This document shows, one piece after another, positions 54,631-63,093 of a stretch of DNA of 64,000 bases. The DNA lies in the NCBI GenBank assembly GCA_002705055.1, contig PAHY01000034.1, positions 22,822 through 86,821 on the forward strand, read 5' to 3'. Made by a program: the position numbers and the translations under genes. The stretch comes from Planctomycetota bacterium (GTDB lineage Bacteria > Planctomycetota > UBA1135). A model generated the notes under the pieces. It searched no databases and was not told the origin of the DNA. It was given only the letters and a program-made list of their open reading frames with translations. Within the stretch, counting starts at the first letter, position 1. The number at the start of each line of letters is the position of its first letter.

Positions 54631-57210
54631 CTATTGCTGGCTACGCACGCGCGCCAGTTCCTCGGCGGCCACGTGGCGGGGCTCCGGGCCCCATTCCGCG
54701 GTGACGTAGCTGAGGACATCCGCCAGCTCCTGGTCCGAGAGCTGGGCCCAACCCGGCATGGTCAGATTCCAGGTTTCGCCTCGCACTTCGATCGGGCCGG
54801 ACAGGCCGAACAGCGCGATCGAGGCCAGCTCCGGGGTGGGCTTTGCCAGCCACTCCGAATCGGCCAGCGGCGGCGCCAGCCCGGCCAGGCCTTCGCCGTT
54901 GCTCTGGTGGCAGGCGCCGCAGGTCTCGGCATACAGGCGCAGGCCGCTGGCGATCGCCTCGGTGTGTTCCGGGCTCAGTTCCGGAGCCGGCTCGGCCTCG
55001 GCGGACCAGCTCAGCCGCGCGCGCAGGTGGGCGAGGCGCTCGAGCAGCTTGCTGTCCTGCGATGCGGCGAGTCGTTCCAGAGCAGCCGGCTCGGCAGCGG
55101 CGAAGCGATAGCGCTTGTCGCCCGGGTTCTTCGGCACGCCATCGGCCATGCCCTGCATGAGCGCTAGCCGCAGCCCGGTATGGCGCACGCTCGCGGTGCG
55201 TTCGGCCAGCCGGCGAATTGCGGTGCCGTCCGCCCCGCGCACGATACAGCGCGCCAGCTCGCGCGCGACGACGGCCTGGCCGGCATGATTCTGCGCGAGC
55301 AGCGGGTGTGCCAGGACCCGGTCCAGCAGCGTCGCTTCGCGCCCTCGCGCGCCGCTGATCACCCCGGTGCGCAGGATCGCATCCTGCGGATGACGCGCGA
55401 GCATTTGCACCATCTGCCCCAGCGCGGTGGGGTGGGTGGACTCGCCGAGGCTGAGGCCCAGCTGCCAGCGCACTTCCGCAGCATCATGATCCATCAGCCA
55501 CTGCCAGGCCTCGTGGGTCGCGGGCTCGTCCGCCCAGGCTTCACCCAGTCGAATCAGCTGCGCCAGCAGCTTGGGATGGGATTCGTGTTCGAGACCTTCG
55601 AGCACCGTCGCCTGCCGCAGCGCGCCAATGCCTTCCAGCGTCCACAGCGCGTGCAGCCGCGCGAGCGGGGCGCTCTCGCGGTCGCCCGAAGCGCGCTCGA
55701 GAGCCTGCACGGTGGCGGCATCGAGTCCTCCGTCACGCATCGCGCGGGCGACCAGCGTGGCCTGCGCCGTCTTGCGCACCCAGGCGTTGGGTTCGTGGAA
55801 GCACTGGACCAGCGCGCTGCCATCCAGGCGGGTGTAGTCGACCCGGCTGGAGGGCTCGCTCTCCTCACTGCTCTCGTGCACGATCCGCCAGATGCGGCCG
55901 AGCCCGGTGTGTTTGTCCAGTCCGCGCTCTTCGATCTGGCGACGCAGGAAGGAGGTGAGGAAGACCTTGTGCTGAAGGATCCCGCGGTAGAGGTCGACGA
56001 CGTACAGCGCGCCGTCCGGACCATTCGCCAGGTTGACGGGGCGGAAGCGTTCGTCGGTCGAGACCAGAAACTCGGTGCGCTCGGTGCCGTAGGCATTCTC
56101 GCCGCTCGGCCGGCCCTCGCTCTCGCGCATCCGCAGCTGGCGCAGCATGTTGCCGGAAGGCTCGCAGACGAAGACATCGCCGTGGTCGCTGGCCGCGAGC
56201 CGCGTGCCGGTGTAGACCTCCGGGCCGCAGGCCGCGGTGTAGCGCGCGAGGCGGCCATCCTCGGCCAAGGTGTTCTTCTGGTAGCCGCGGTTGACGCCGG
56301 TGTTGACCCGCCCGGTCCACACGCGGGTGTCGTGTGCCCAGCGCGCGTTCACCCCCTGCGCGCGGCCCAGTTCAGGGTTGCGCACCAGATAGTGGGTCGG
56401 CACCAGGTCGCCGTGCACCGGCGCGGAGTTGTAGTTGTAAATGCGGCGGCCCCAGGCATCCTCGCCCAGGCCCCACTGGCCCACCTGCGGCACGGCATCG
56501 ATTTGCCAGCTGCCATCGAGGCCCAGTCGATAACGCTTGCCGTGATTGGCCAGGTAGATCCAGTTGTCGATCCCCAGGGTCAGACCGTTGGCGGCATGCT
56601 CGGGGTTGGAGAGGCCGGCGCCGATGCCGCGATCCACCACTTCGCGCGAGTCCGCGCGACCGTCGCCGTCGGTGTCGCGCAGATAGACGATCTCCGGCGG
56701 CAGAATGGCCAGCACCCCATCGCCGACGAAGCACACCGAGCGCGGCAGCACGAGCTCGCTGGCAAATTCCTCGCGCTGGTCATAGATGCCGTCCGCGTCG
56801 GTGTCGCTCAGGACTGCGATCGCGCACTTGGGATCGAGCTCGCCGGTCGCGTCGGCGTCGAGCATCAGCTGCGACATCTCGATGACCCAAAGGCGCCCGC
56901 GCGCGTCAAAGGCGATGTCGACCGGGTCGTGGATCAGCGGCTCCTGCGCAACCGCTTGGATGCGATAACCCTCCGGCAGGGTGAAGCTGGCTATCGCCTG
57001 CTCGACCGAAAGCGGCGGCGCCGCCGGGACCTCGAAGTTGCGGTCCACCATCGGCTGCTCCTCGCCGGCCCGGTCGCCGTTCTGAGGAAGGGGGGCGGCG
57101 AAGCCAGCCGGAAGTGGAGACGCGGCCGATGCGAGAGCCGTTGTCCCTACGAAGCTCGCGATGCCCAGCGCGGCAGCTGCGAGCGAGCGCGGAATGGCGC
57201 GGAAATCCAT
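54631..57210 (-). CDS. Propeller 'membrane-bound dehydrogenase' with HEAT repeats and C-terminal cytochrome c
   Basis: The ATG at 57210 (MDFRAIPRSLAAAALGIASF) supplies a signal peptide; an upstream extension to 57354 is Arg-rich and unlikely. 859 residues: an N-terminal linker, then a propeller (~60-440) with FDARGRLWVIEMSQ, DTDADGIYDQRE, DTDGDGRADSREV and NGPDGALYVVDLYRG; a HEAT-like helical region (~470-730); and a class I cytochrome c domain with CGACHQSNGEG (~764-774) and a distal Met in TMPGWAQLSDQELADVLSY. This three-part architecture is characteristic of planctomycetes and is often called membrane-bound dehydrogenase/PVC-type haem-binding protein. Likely a periplasmic sugar or alcohol oxidoreductase; cofactor unknown. 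The start is 41 bases from the divergent membrane-protein gene. Confidence 0.88.
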   Translation of the reverse strand: MDFRAIPRSLAAAALGIASFVGTTALASAASPLPAGFAAPLPQNGDRAGEEQPMVDRNFEVPAAPPLSVEQAIASFTLPEGYRIQAVAQEPLIHDPVDIAFDARGRLWVIEMSQLMLDADATGELDPKCAIAVLSDTDADGIYDQREEFASELVLPRSVCFVGDGVLAILPPEIVYLRDTDGDGRADSREVVDRGIGAGLSNPEHAANGLTLGIDNWIYLANHGKRYRLGLDGSWQIDAVPQVGQWGLGEDAWGRRIYNYNSAPVHGDLVPTHYLVRNPELGRAQGVNARWAHDTRVWTGRVNTGVNRGYQKNTLAEDGRLARYTAACGPEVYTGTRLAASDHGDVFVCEPSGNMLRQLRMRESEGRPSGENAYGTERTEFLVSTDERFRPVNLANGPDGALYVVDLYRGILQHKVFLTSFLRRQIEERGLDKHTGLGRIWRIVHESSEESEPSSRVDYTRLDGSALVQCFHEPNAWVRKTAQATLVARAMRDGGLDAATVQALERASGDRESAPLARLHALWTLEGIGALRQATVLEGLEHESHPKLLAQLIRLGEAWADEPATHEAWQWLMDHDAAEVRWQLGLSLGESTHPTALGQMVQMLARHPQDAILRTGVISGARGREATLLDRVLAHPLLAQNHAGQAVVARELARCIVRGADGTAIRRLAERTASVRHTGLRLALMQGMADGVPKNPGDKRYRFAAAEPAALERLAASQDSKLLERLAHLRARLSWSAEAEPAPELSPEHTEAIASGLRLYAETCGACHQSNGEGLAGLAPPLADSEWLAKPTPELASIALFGLSGPIEVRGETWNLTMPGWAQLSDQELADVLSYVTAEWGPEPRHVAAEELARVRSQQ

Positions 57211-57251
57211 CGCGGACAGTATGCCGCACGACCCCCAGCACCTTCCCTCGG

Positions 57252-57932
57252 ATGCTTCGATTCTCTTTCCTGGATACTCTGCTGCGGCGCGGCGTCGACC
57301 TCGCCGAGGAGCTGCCGCGCGAGGGTCAAGCGCGTCGCTTTGTACGCGAGTCACTGCCCTGGCTGTTCGTGATGGGCGCTGCCTACGGCTTCTGCATGGG
57401 GGCGTACAACATCATCGCGACCGAGACGGTGGAGATCCGCTACGCGCTCGTTTCGGCGGTGAAGGTGCCGATTCACCTGCTGCTGACCTCGGCGCTGTGT
57501 TTCCCGGCGCTGTACGTGTTCGGCATCGCGGGCGGCGCCAAGATCCGCCCCGGCCTGTTGTGGGCCTGCCTGATGGCGGCGCTGCTGCTGATGTGCGTCC
57601 TGCAGGTGGCGCTGATGCCGGTGGTGCTGTTCTTCCTCTCGACTATTCACCGCTACGCGGTGGTCAAGCTGGTGCACCTGAGCGTGTGGACGATCTCGGG
57701 GGTGGTCGCGCTGCGCTTCTTCGGCCGGATGGTGCGCAAGCTCGATGACAGCTTGGCCAAGAACGGTCAGCTGATGTTCTTCTGGATGCTCACCTTTGGC
57801 CTGGTCGGCGCGCAGATGGGCTGGATGCTGCGGCCGTTCATCGGCGATCCGGGCGAACCCTTCCGGGTGACGCGCGACTTCGGCGGCAACATCCTGATCG
57901 ACATCTTCCGGATGATGCGACGCCTCGGCTGA
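57252..57932 (+). CDS. Membrane protein with about five TM helices, unknown function
   Basis: I chose the ATG at 57252; codons upstream overlap the divergent gene's start region and are hydrophilic. 226 residues with hydrophobic segments near 36-56, 67-92, 97-127, 130-150 and 170-195, and a conserved-looking GWMLRPFIGDPGEPFRVTR stretch before the C-terminal helix. The WMLRPF...G..FR pattern recurs in uncharacterised membrane proteins of planctomycetes and myxobacteria, as far as I recall. It meets the phosphoesterase gene tail to tail with no gap. Function unknown. Confidence 0.65.
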   Translation: MLRFSFLDTLLRRGVDLAEELPREGQARRFVRESLPWLFVMGAAYGFCMGAYNIIATETVEIRYALVSAVKVPIHLLLTSALCFPALYVFGIAGGAKIRPGLLWACLMAALLLMCVLQVALMPVVLFFLSTIHRYAVVKLVHLSVWTISGVVALRFFGRMVRKLDDSLAKNGQLMFFWMLTFGLVGAQMGWMLRPFIGDPGEPFRVTRDFGGNILIDIFRMMRRLG

Positions 57933-59897
57933 TCAGCGCGGCGCTTCCTGCGCGACCGGCACCTGCCGCAGCCCGCCGAAGTGCTGCGGGTGCAGCGCGC
58001 GCGGCGAGGCATCGCGTACCCACGGCCCGGGCAGGTCATCGGCGTGGAGCAGCAGCACGGTGGCGGCGTCGGTATCGAGGCGCGTTCCCGGGGCAAAGGC
58101 GGAGCCGCTGTAGCGGGCGCCGGTCGAGATGCGTACTTCATCCAGAGCGCCGGCGAACCAGCTGGTCCCGCGGCCTTGGCCATCGACGTCGGCGCCGATG
58201 AGCAGCGGCAGCGTATTGCTGCGCCGCGCGCCACGACCCGGAGTGGCGGCGACCTGCTTGCCATCGACGTACAGCCGCACCTCCTCGCCGTCATAGACGC
58301 CGGCCAGGTGGTACCACTGGCCCGGCTTGAGCAGCTTCTGCGGGCCGGTCGCCTGGACGTAGCCCTGGCCTTCGAGGTAGACCATGAAGGCGGGGGTGCC
58401 GTCGTTGAGGAAGAAGCCCCATTCCGAACTCTCGGTCTTGTTGATGACGCCCTGGCGCCCCGCAAACCGATCGGCGCGCATGCGGAACTCGACCGTGAAG
58501 GGGCCGTCCGGCAGAGCGAGGGCCTCGGAGGAAACCTCAATCCGATCGTCCCGGCCATCGAACTGGAAGTGGCCGCGGGCAGTCGCGGGCGCGGCAGGCA
58601 GGGACTTGGCGCGGGTCGGAATCGCCGCGGTGCGGGTGGGCAGCGGCACGCGCAGATTTTCGCCTAGGTAGTCGGCCTGCAGCTGCAGGGTGGGCAGCCG
58701 CATCGCGCGGTCCAGCGGCTCGGCCCAGCGGTGGACACGGATCGGAAGCTCCATCACCTCCCCGGGCTGAAGGGTGGCGTGATGGTGGTCGGGCGAGAAG
58801 GTCCAGCGCGGGTCCTCGCAGAGCCCGGTCAGGGTGATGTCGAGCGGGCGCTCGGCCGGGTTACGCAGCTTGACCGAGAGCGCATGCGTGCCACCCCAGG
58901 TCTCGTCGAGCTCGATTCCGCCCGCGATCTCAAGCCGCAGCTCGTTGGCGGTCTTGCGACAGGCGTCGACTAGCTCGGCAGTGACGAGGCGCGGGTCGTC
59001 CACGCTGCCGACCGGCAAGGAGGCGACGGCCAGGCTGTCATCGCGGACGGTGATCAGGTGGTACTGGTGCAGAAAGCCGGCCTCGGGGATGTCGCCCGCC
59101 TGATGTCCGCCGACCGTGGCCAGCGTGAAGTACTCGATGCCATCGCGCACGCCGGCGTACTTCATCTGGTGGATGTGCCCGGCAAAGACCGCGCTGACGT
59201 TGCCCTGCGCGGCCAGCAGGCGGTGCACGCGTTCCCAGTCGTCGCCGTACTTGCCGCCGAACCAGCGCGGGTGATGCAGGAAGACAAAGACGTGGCGCGC
59301 CTCGCCGGTCTTGGTCAGGGTCTGACTGAGCCAGTCAAACTGCGCCGGGCTCATCCGCTGCGAGCTGGCCTTGTTGAAGTTGCGTTCACCCGTGTCGGGG
59401 TTCGGCTCGTCGCTGTAGAGCACGATGAACCAGCAGTCTTTGTGCTCGAAGGCGTACCAGAGCGGCCCGAAGGTCTGCTCGAAGTGCACCTCGTGCTCTT
59501 CGGCGGGGCGGTTGGGGCCGCGCCAATAGACGTCGTGATTGCCCGCCACCGGGAACCACGGCATCGACAGCCGGTTCATGATCCCGAGGAACTCCTCAGC
59601 CTGCGCCATCCAGGCCTCGGTCTGGTTGTAGCCTTCGATCAGATCGCCGACGGTCATGACCAGGTCGGGCCCGAGCACGTTGACCTCATCGACCGCCTCG
59701 GCCAGCACCTGCACCCCGGCCGCGGGGCCGCCGGTGCGATCGCCGAAGACCACAAAGCTGAAGGCGTCGTCCTCGAGCGGCAGCCGCAACTCGATGGGGG
59801 AGTCGCGGTCGGTCGTGAAGCGATCCGGGTGATGAGGATGCTCGTGCTCGCCTTGCTGCGGCGAGAGAGCGAGCAAGGCAAGCAGCGCGAGACTCAT
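57933..59897 (-). CDS. Exported calcineurin-like metallophosphoesterase with LamG-like C-terminal domain
   Basis: 654 residues, signal peptide at the start (MSLALLALLALSPQ). The phosphoesterase domain (~45-290) shows the five metal motifs: FVVFGDRTGG, MTVGDLIEGYN, VAGNHDVYW, FLHHPRWFGG and FAGHIHQMKY. A middle beta domain (~320-430, VKLRNPAERPLDITLTGL) precedes a concanavalin/LamG-like domain (~440-610) with FQFDGRDDRIEVSS, GPFTVEFRMRAD and GQWYHLAGVYDGEEVRLYVDG (split). Binding of a polymer by the LamG part and hydrolysis by the phosphoesterase part would fit a secreted enzyme. It is 3 bases downstream of the GTPase gene on the same strand, a likely operon. Confidence 0.85.
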   Translation of the reverse strand: MSLALLALLALSPQQGEHEHPHHPDRFTTDRDSPIELRLPLEDDAFSFVVFGDRTGGPAAGVQVLAEAVDEVNVLGPDLVMTVGDLIEGYNQTEAWMAQAEEFLGIMNRLSMPWFPVAGNHDVYWRGPNRPAEEHEVHFEQTFGPLWYAFEHKDCWFIVLYSDEPNPDTGERNFNKASSQRMSPAQFDWLSQTLTKTGEARHVFVFLHHPRWFGGKYGDDWERVHRLLAAQGNVSAVFAGHIHQMKYAGVRDGIEYFTLATVGGHQAGDIPEAGFLHQYHLITVRDDSLAVASLPVGSVDDPRLVTAELVDACRKTANELRLEIAGGIELDETWGGTHALSVKLRNPAERPLDITLTGLCEDPRWTFSPDHHHATLQPGEVMELPIRVHRWAEPLDRAMRLPTLQLQADYLGENLRVPLPTRTAAIPTRAKSLPAAPATARGHFQFDGRDDRIEVSSEALALPDGPFTVEFRMRADRFAGRQGVINKTESSEWGFFLNDGTPAFMVYLEGQGYVQATGPQKLLKPGQWYHLAGVYDGEEVRLYVDGKQVAATPGRGARRSNTLPLLIGADVDGQGRGTSWFAGALDEVRISTGARYSGSAFAPGTRLDTDAATVLLLHADDLPGPWVRDASPRALHPQHFGGLRQVPVAQEAPR

Positions 59898-59900
59898 GGT

Positions 59901-62069
59901 CTAACCCTCGTGAGGCACTTCGCCGACTTCGGCCTTCGTCTCCTGGTCGACTTCCGCTTCCGCGGACTCGAGTTCGATGTCGGCTTCCGCCTCGGCTTCT
60001 GCATCGCCTTCCTCGACCGCAGCCTCTTCCACCTCGAGCTCGAGCTGGCTGGGATCCGTCGCTGCGTAGCGGTCCGAGAGGGTCTCGAGCGAGTCCTCGG
60101 CCGAACCGAGCTCGTCGTTGAGCGCGCGGAGGCTTGCCGACAGCGCGGCGACCTTGGCCAGCTCCTGCTGAGCTTGTTCGAGTTCCTGCTGAGCCTGCGC
60201 GGCCGCGAACTCGAGCTGCTCGAGCACCATCTTGACGCCGAAGTGGGCGTAGCTCTGGGTGAGCCAGTCGGCCAGCCGCGGCATGCTGCGATGCAGGAAC
60301 TCGTGCGCGGTCTGCGTGGCCTCGAGCTGCATGTAGCTCTGGCCAGCCGAACCGATGCGCTTCTGCTTCTGCGAACGCGTCAGGCGGTGCTCGCCCTTAG
60401 CGCCCAGCAGGCGGGTGCGGACCTTGTCGACACCGCGGAACAGGATCCAGTCCCAGATGCCCTTCTTGACCGGGATCGGCGCCTTGTGCAGCGGGATCTC
60501 GGCGTGCTCCAGGGCCGAGCCGCCGTCAATCAGATCGACGGCGTTCTTGCCGATGGCCTGCAGATCGAGCCCGCATGCGGTGGCCTGGGCAGCCAGCTGT
60601 TCGGGCAGCGGAAGGCCGGCAGGCGTGCGATGAATGCGCCGGCGCAGCGCGGCCATCTGGGTGGAGACCACCTCGGCCTGCAGGTCGCGCAGGACGTTGC
60701 CCAGATCGGTCTCGACCAGACCCTTGAGGCTGCTGGTCTCGCGGAACCACTCGTCGATGGCGTTCTCGAGTTCGTTCTCGACCTTGGTGGCGAGCAGCTC
60801 TTCCTCTTCGCTGGAGGCCTGCTCGAGGTCACTCTGCACGGACTGGAAATCAGCGGCCCAACCGTACTCGCGCAGCTCGGCAATGGCCTGGGCGCGCTGC
60901 TGTGCGGCGGCCTGCGTGCCTTCGAGCTCGCGGATGCGCGCCTCCATGTCGGCCACGGCGTCGTCGGCCAGGAGCCGGCGCAGGCCGGTGACCAGGTTCT
61001 CGGCCTGGCGCAGGCTGTCGCCGAGGAAGGCGACCAGGTACTCGTCGGAGTCGAGGTAATCCTTCAGGTCGCCGAGGAAGCCGTCGAAGGTGGCCTGCCT
61101 GCCGTCCTCGAGCTCGTTGCTCTGCGAGTCATCGAAGTGCTCGCTGAGCCGGCGGCTGGCCGCGTGCATGAGGTCGGCCGGGTAGATCTTGAGCCGACCC
61201 TCTTCGCGCGCCTGCTTGAGCGGCGTGCTCATGGACAGGTTCTCGAAGGCCTCGATGAGGCGGATCGGGTCTTCCGACTCGAGCGAGGGGACCAGGCTGC
61301 CGTCCGGGCGCAGGTCGCGCTTGGTGGTGTCCAGGTTGACGACCAGGAAGATCTTGCTGAACAGCTCGAGCAGCTCGTGGAACTCGTCGAAGACCTGCTC
61401 GAGGAAGAGGTTGTCCGTCTTGACGACGAAGATCGCGCAGGTCGCGGTGTCGCGGAACTCGCGGGTCATCCGGTCGTAGCCGAACTTCATGCGCGAGTAG
61501 AGCCCCGGGGTGTCGACGATGACCGTGCCCGAATCCTTCAGAGCCTCCGCCGGGACGCAGACGTCGAGCCGGCGGATGGCCTGCGGGAAGTGCGTGGCCG
61601 GGTCGAAATCGGCCCCGGTCGCTTCGACCTGGCGGATGCGCTCGACGAGCTCGGCATGGGCCCGGTTGAGCGCCATGCGCAGCGCGGCGGCGTCGTGGAG
61701 TTCCTCGACCTGACCGTCGTAGCGGGTGAGCTTGTAGAGCCGCTGCTTGGCATGCTGCACGAAGACCATGCAGGGGTAGGCCGGCATGGTGGTGACCTCG
61801 CTGACGTAGCTGGCCGCGATCGCGTTCATGAGCGTCGACTTGCCGGACTTCAGCGGGCCGAAAATCAGCACATAGGCTTGTTGTTCCTCGACCTTGGTGG
61901 CGAGGGACTGGAGCTGGTGCGTGCGATCGCGCAGGCCAGGCAGCAGCCGCCGAATGGGGCTGCCCGGGTCGAGCGACGCGAGGGATTCCGAGGACTTTGC
62001 GAGCGGGTCGAGCAGGGGATGGACGACCGCGCCAAACTCGTCGCAGAATTGGCTCAGCAGGGTTCTCAC
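59901..62069 (-). CDS. Dynamin-like GTPase with acidic C-terminal tail
   Basis: 722 residues. The GTPase domain has the P-loop GPLKSGKST (71-79), switch-I Thr in EVTTMPAYP (~91-99) and the G3 motif VDTPGL (~185-190). At the usual G4 place it has VVNLDT (~243-248) instead of a canonical N/TKxD. Two long coiled-coil regions (~375-460 and ~620-690) would form the stalk, and hydrophobic stretches between them could contact membrane. The last ~45 residues are almost entirely Glu/Asp/Ala. Bacterial dynamin-like proteins remodel or protect membranes; partners vary and often two copies are paired, but no second one is seen here. It is transcribed with the phosphoesterase gene. Confidence 0.82.
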   Translation of the reverse strand: MRTLLSQFCDEFGAVVHPLLDPLAKSSESLASLDPGSPIRRLLPGLRDRTHQLQSLATKVEEQQAYVLIFGPLKSGKSTLMNAIAASYVSEVTTMPAYPCMVFVQHAKQRLYKLTRYDGQVEELHDAAALRMALNRAHAELVERIRQVEATGADFDPATHFPQAIRRLDVCVPAEALKDSGTVIVDTPGLYSRMKFGYDRMTREFRDTATCAIFVVKTDNLFLEQVFDEFHELLELFSKIFLVVNLDTTKRDLRPDGSLVPSLESEDPIRLIEAFENLSMSTPLKQAREEGRLKIYPADLMHAASRRLSEHFDDSQSNELEDGRQATFDGFLGDLKDYLDSDEYLVAFLGDSLRQAENLVTGLRRLLADDAVADMEARIRELEGTQAAAQQRAQAIAELREYGWAADFQSVQSDLEQASSEEEELLATKVENELENAIDEWFRETSSLKGLVETDLGNVLRDLQAEVVSTQMAALRRRIHRTPAGLPLPEQLAAQATACGLDLQAIGKNAVDLIDGGSALEHAEIPLHKAPIPVKKGIWDWILFRGVDKVRTRLLGAKGEHRLTRSQKQKRIGSAGQSYMQLEATQTAHEFLHRSMPRLADWLTQSYAHFGVKMVLEQLEFAAAQAQQELEQAQQELAKVAALSASLRALNDELGSAEDSLETLSDRYAATDPSQLELEVEEAAVEEGDAEAEAEADIELESAEAEVDQETKAEVGEVPHEG

Positions 62070-62145
62070 GACTTCAGATTACCCATTCGGCCGCGCGCGT
62101 TCCGCGCGGAATCGTAGGAACTTCGTGAAGGCCGCGAGGAGGCCG

Positions 62146-63078
62146 TTAGGCGATGCAGCCGTGCCGCTGGAGGAGGGCCTTGGTGGCCATGATTCCAGCT
62201 TCCTCAGACACGCCGCCCCCTTCGAATTCGATGCCGACGTAGCCCGAATAGCCCGAGGCGCGCACGATCTGCATCATGCGACCGTAGTCGGTGTGGACCT
62301 CGTTGCCGTCCGCGTCAAATTCGTGGCTCTTGGCGCTGACCGCCTTGGCGTAAGGCATCAGCTCGGTGACCCCCTGGTAGCGGTCGTAGACCTCGTCGCG
62401 GCTCACCCGGAAGTTGCCGAAGTCCGGCAGGGTGCCGACCCGCGGGTGGTCGGTCTTCTCCATCACGCCCGCGAGCCAGGCGCCGTTCGAGGACAGGCCT
62501 CCGTGGTTCTCGACGATCACGTTGATCTGGTGCCCGTCGGCGAACTCGCAGAGCTGCCGGAGACCGTCCGCAGCGTTGTTCATCGAGGTGTCCCAGTCGC
62601 CGCCGCCCGCGGCATTGACCCGAATCGAGTGGCAGCCCAGCGTCTTGGCAGCTTCGACCCAGCGGAAGTGGTTCTCAACTGCCTTGCGCCGCTGAGCTGT
62701 GTCCTGGTGCCCCAGCTGACCCTCGCCATCGATCATGATGAGCAGCGAGCGCACATCCGCGTCCGCGCAGCGACCGTTGAGCTCCGCAAGGTACGCCTGA
62801 TCCTGCGCCTTCTCCTTGAAGAAGCTGTTGACGTACTCAACCGCCCCAATCCCATGCGCACGCGCCCAACCCGGAAAGTCCAAGTTGGTCATCTCGCCGG
62901 ACCGCAGTGTCCGATGAAGCGACCACTCCGCGAGCGAGATGCGGAGGACCTGCCGTCCGGTAGTACGCATCGAGCCCTGGTGTCCCCCGGCAGGGGCGTG
63001 GCAGCCAGGGAGCCAGGTTGCGCCGGCGGCTACGCCGGCGATGCCGAGGGAGGACTTTAGGAATGTGCGGCGGTCCAT
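62146..63078 (-). CDS. Tat-exported sugar isomerase/epimerase (TIM barrel)
   Basis: 310 residues. The leader [19 protein letters not shown] is a clear twin-arginine signal, followed by LPGC, a lipobox, so the protein is probably a folded, lipid-anchored periplasmic enzyme. The rest is an AP-endonuclease-2/xylose-isomerase-like barrel: [11 protein letters not shown] (~49-59), [23 protein letters not shown] (metal-ligand Glu ~188), LPDFGNFRV (~214-222), SAKSHEFD and [15 protein letters not shown] (last metal Glu ~283). It differs from the cytoplasmic isomerase at 2830. The insertion sequence ends 16 bases upstream of its start codon, so its original promoter is probably displaced. Confidence 0.86.
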   Translation of the reverse strand: MDRRTFLKSSLGIAGVAAGATWLPGCHAPAGGHQGSMRTTGRQVLRISLAEWSLHRTLRSGEMTNLDFPGWARAHGIGAVEYVNSFFKEKAQDQAYLAELNGRCADADVRSLLIMIDGEGQLGHQDTAQRRKAVENHFRWVEAAKTLGCHSIRVNAAGGGDWDTSMNNAADGLRQLCEFADGHQINVIVENHGGLSSNGAWLAGVMEKTDHPRVGTLPDFGNFRVSRDEVYDRYQGVTELMPYAKAVSAKSHEFDADGNEVHTDYGRMMQIVRASGYSGYVGIEFEGGGVSEEAGIMATKALLQRHGCIA

Positions 63079-63093
63079 GGCGGAATCCTAGCG

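Noticed and set aside
59058..62117. 1019-residue plus-strand open frame opposite the GTPase and phosphoesterase genes
   Set aside because: It spans parts of two real genes with conserved motifs on the other strand; a codon-bias shadow.
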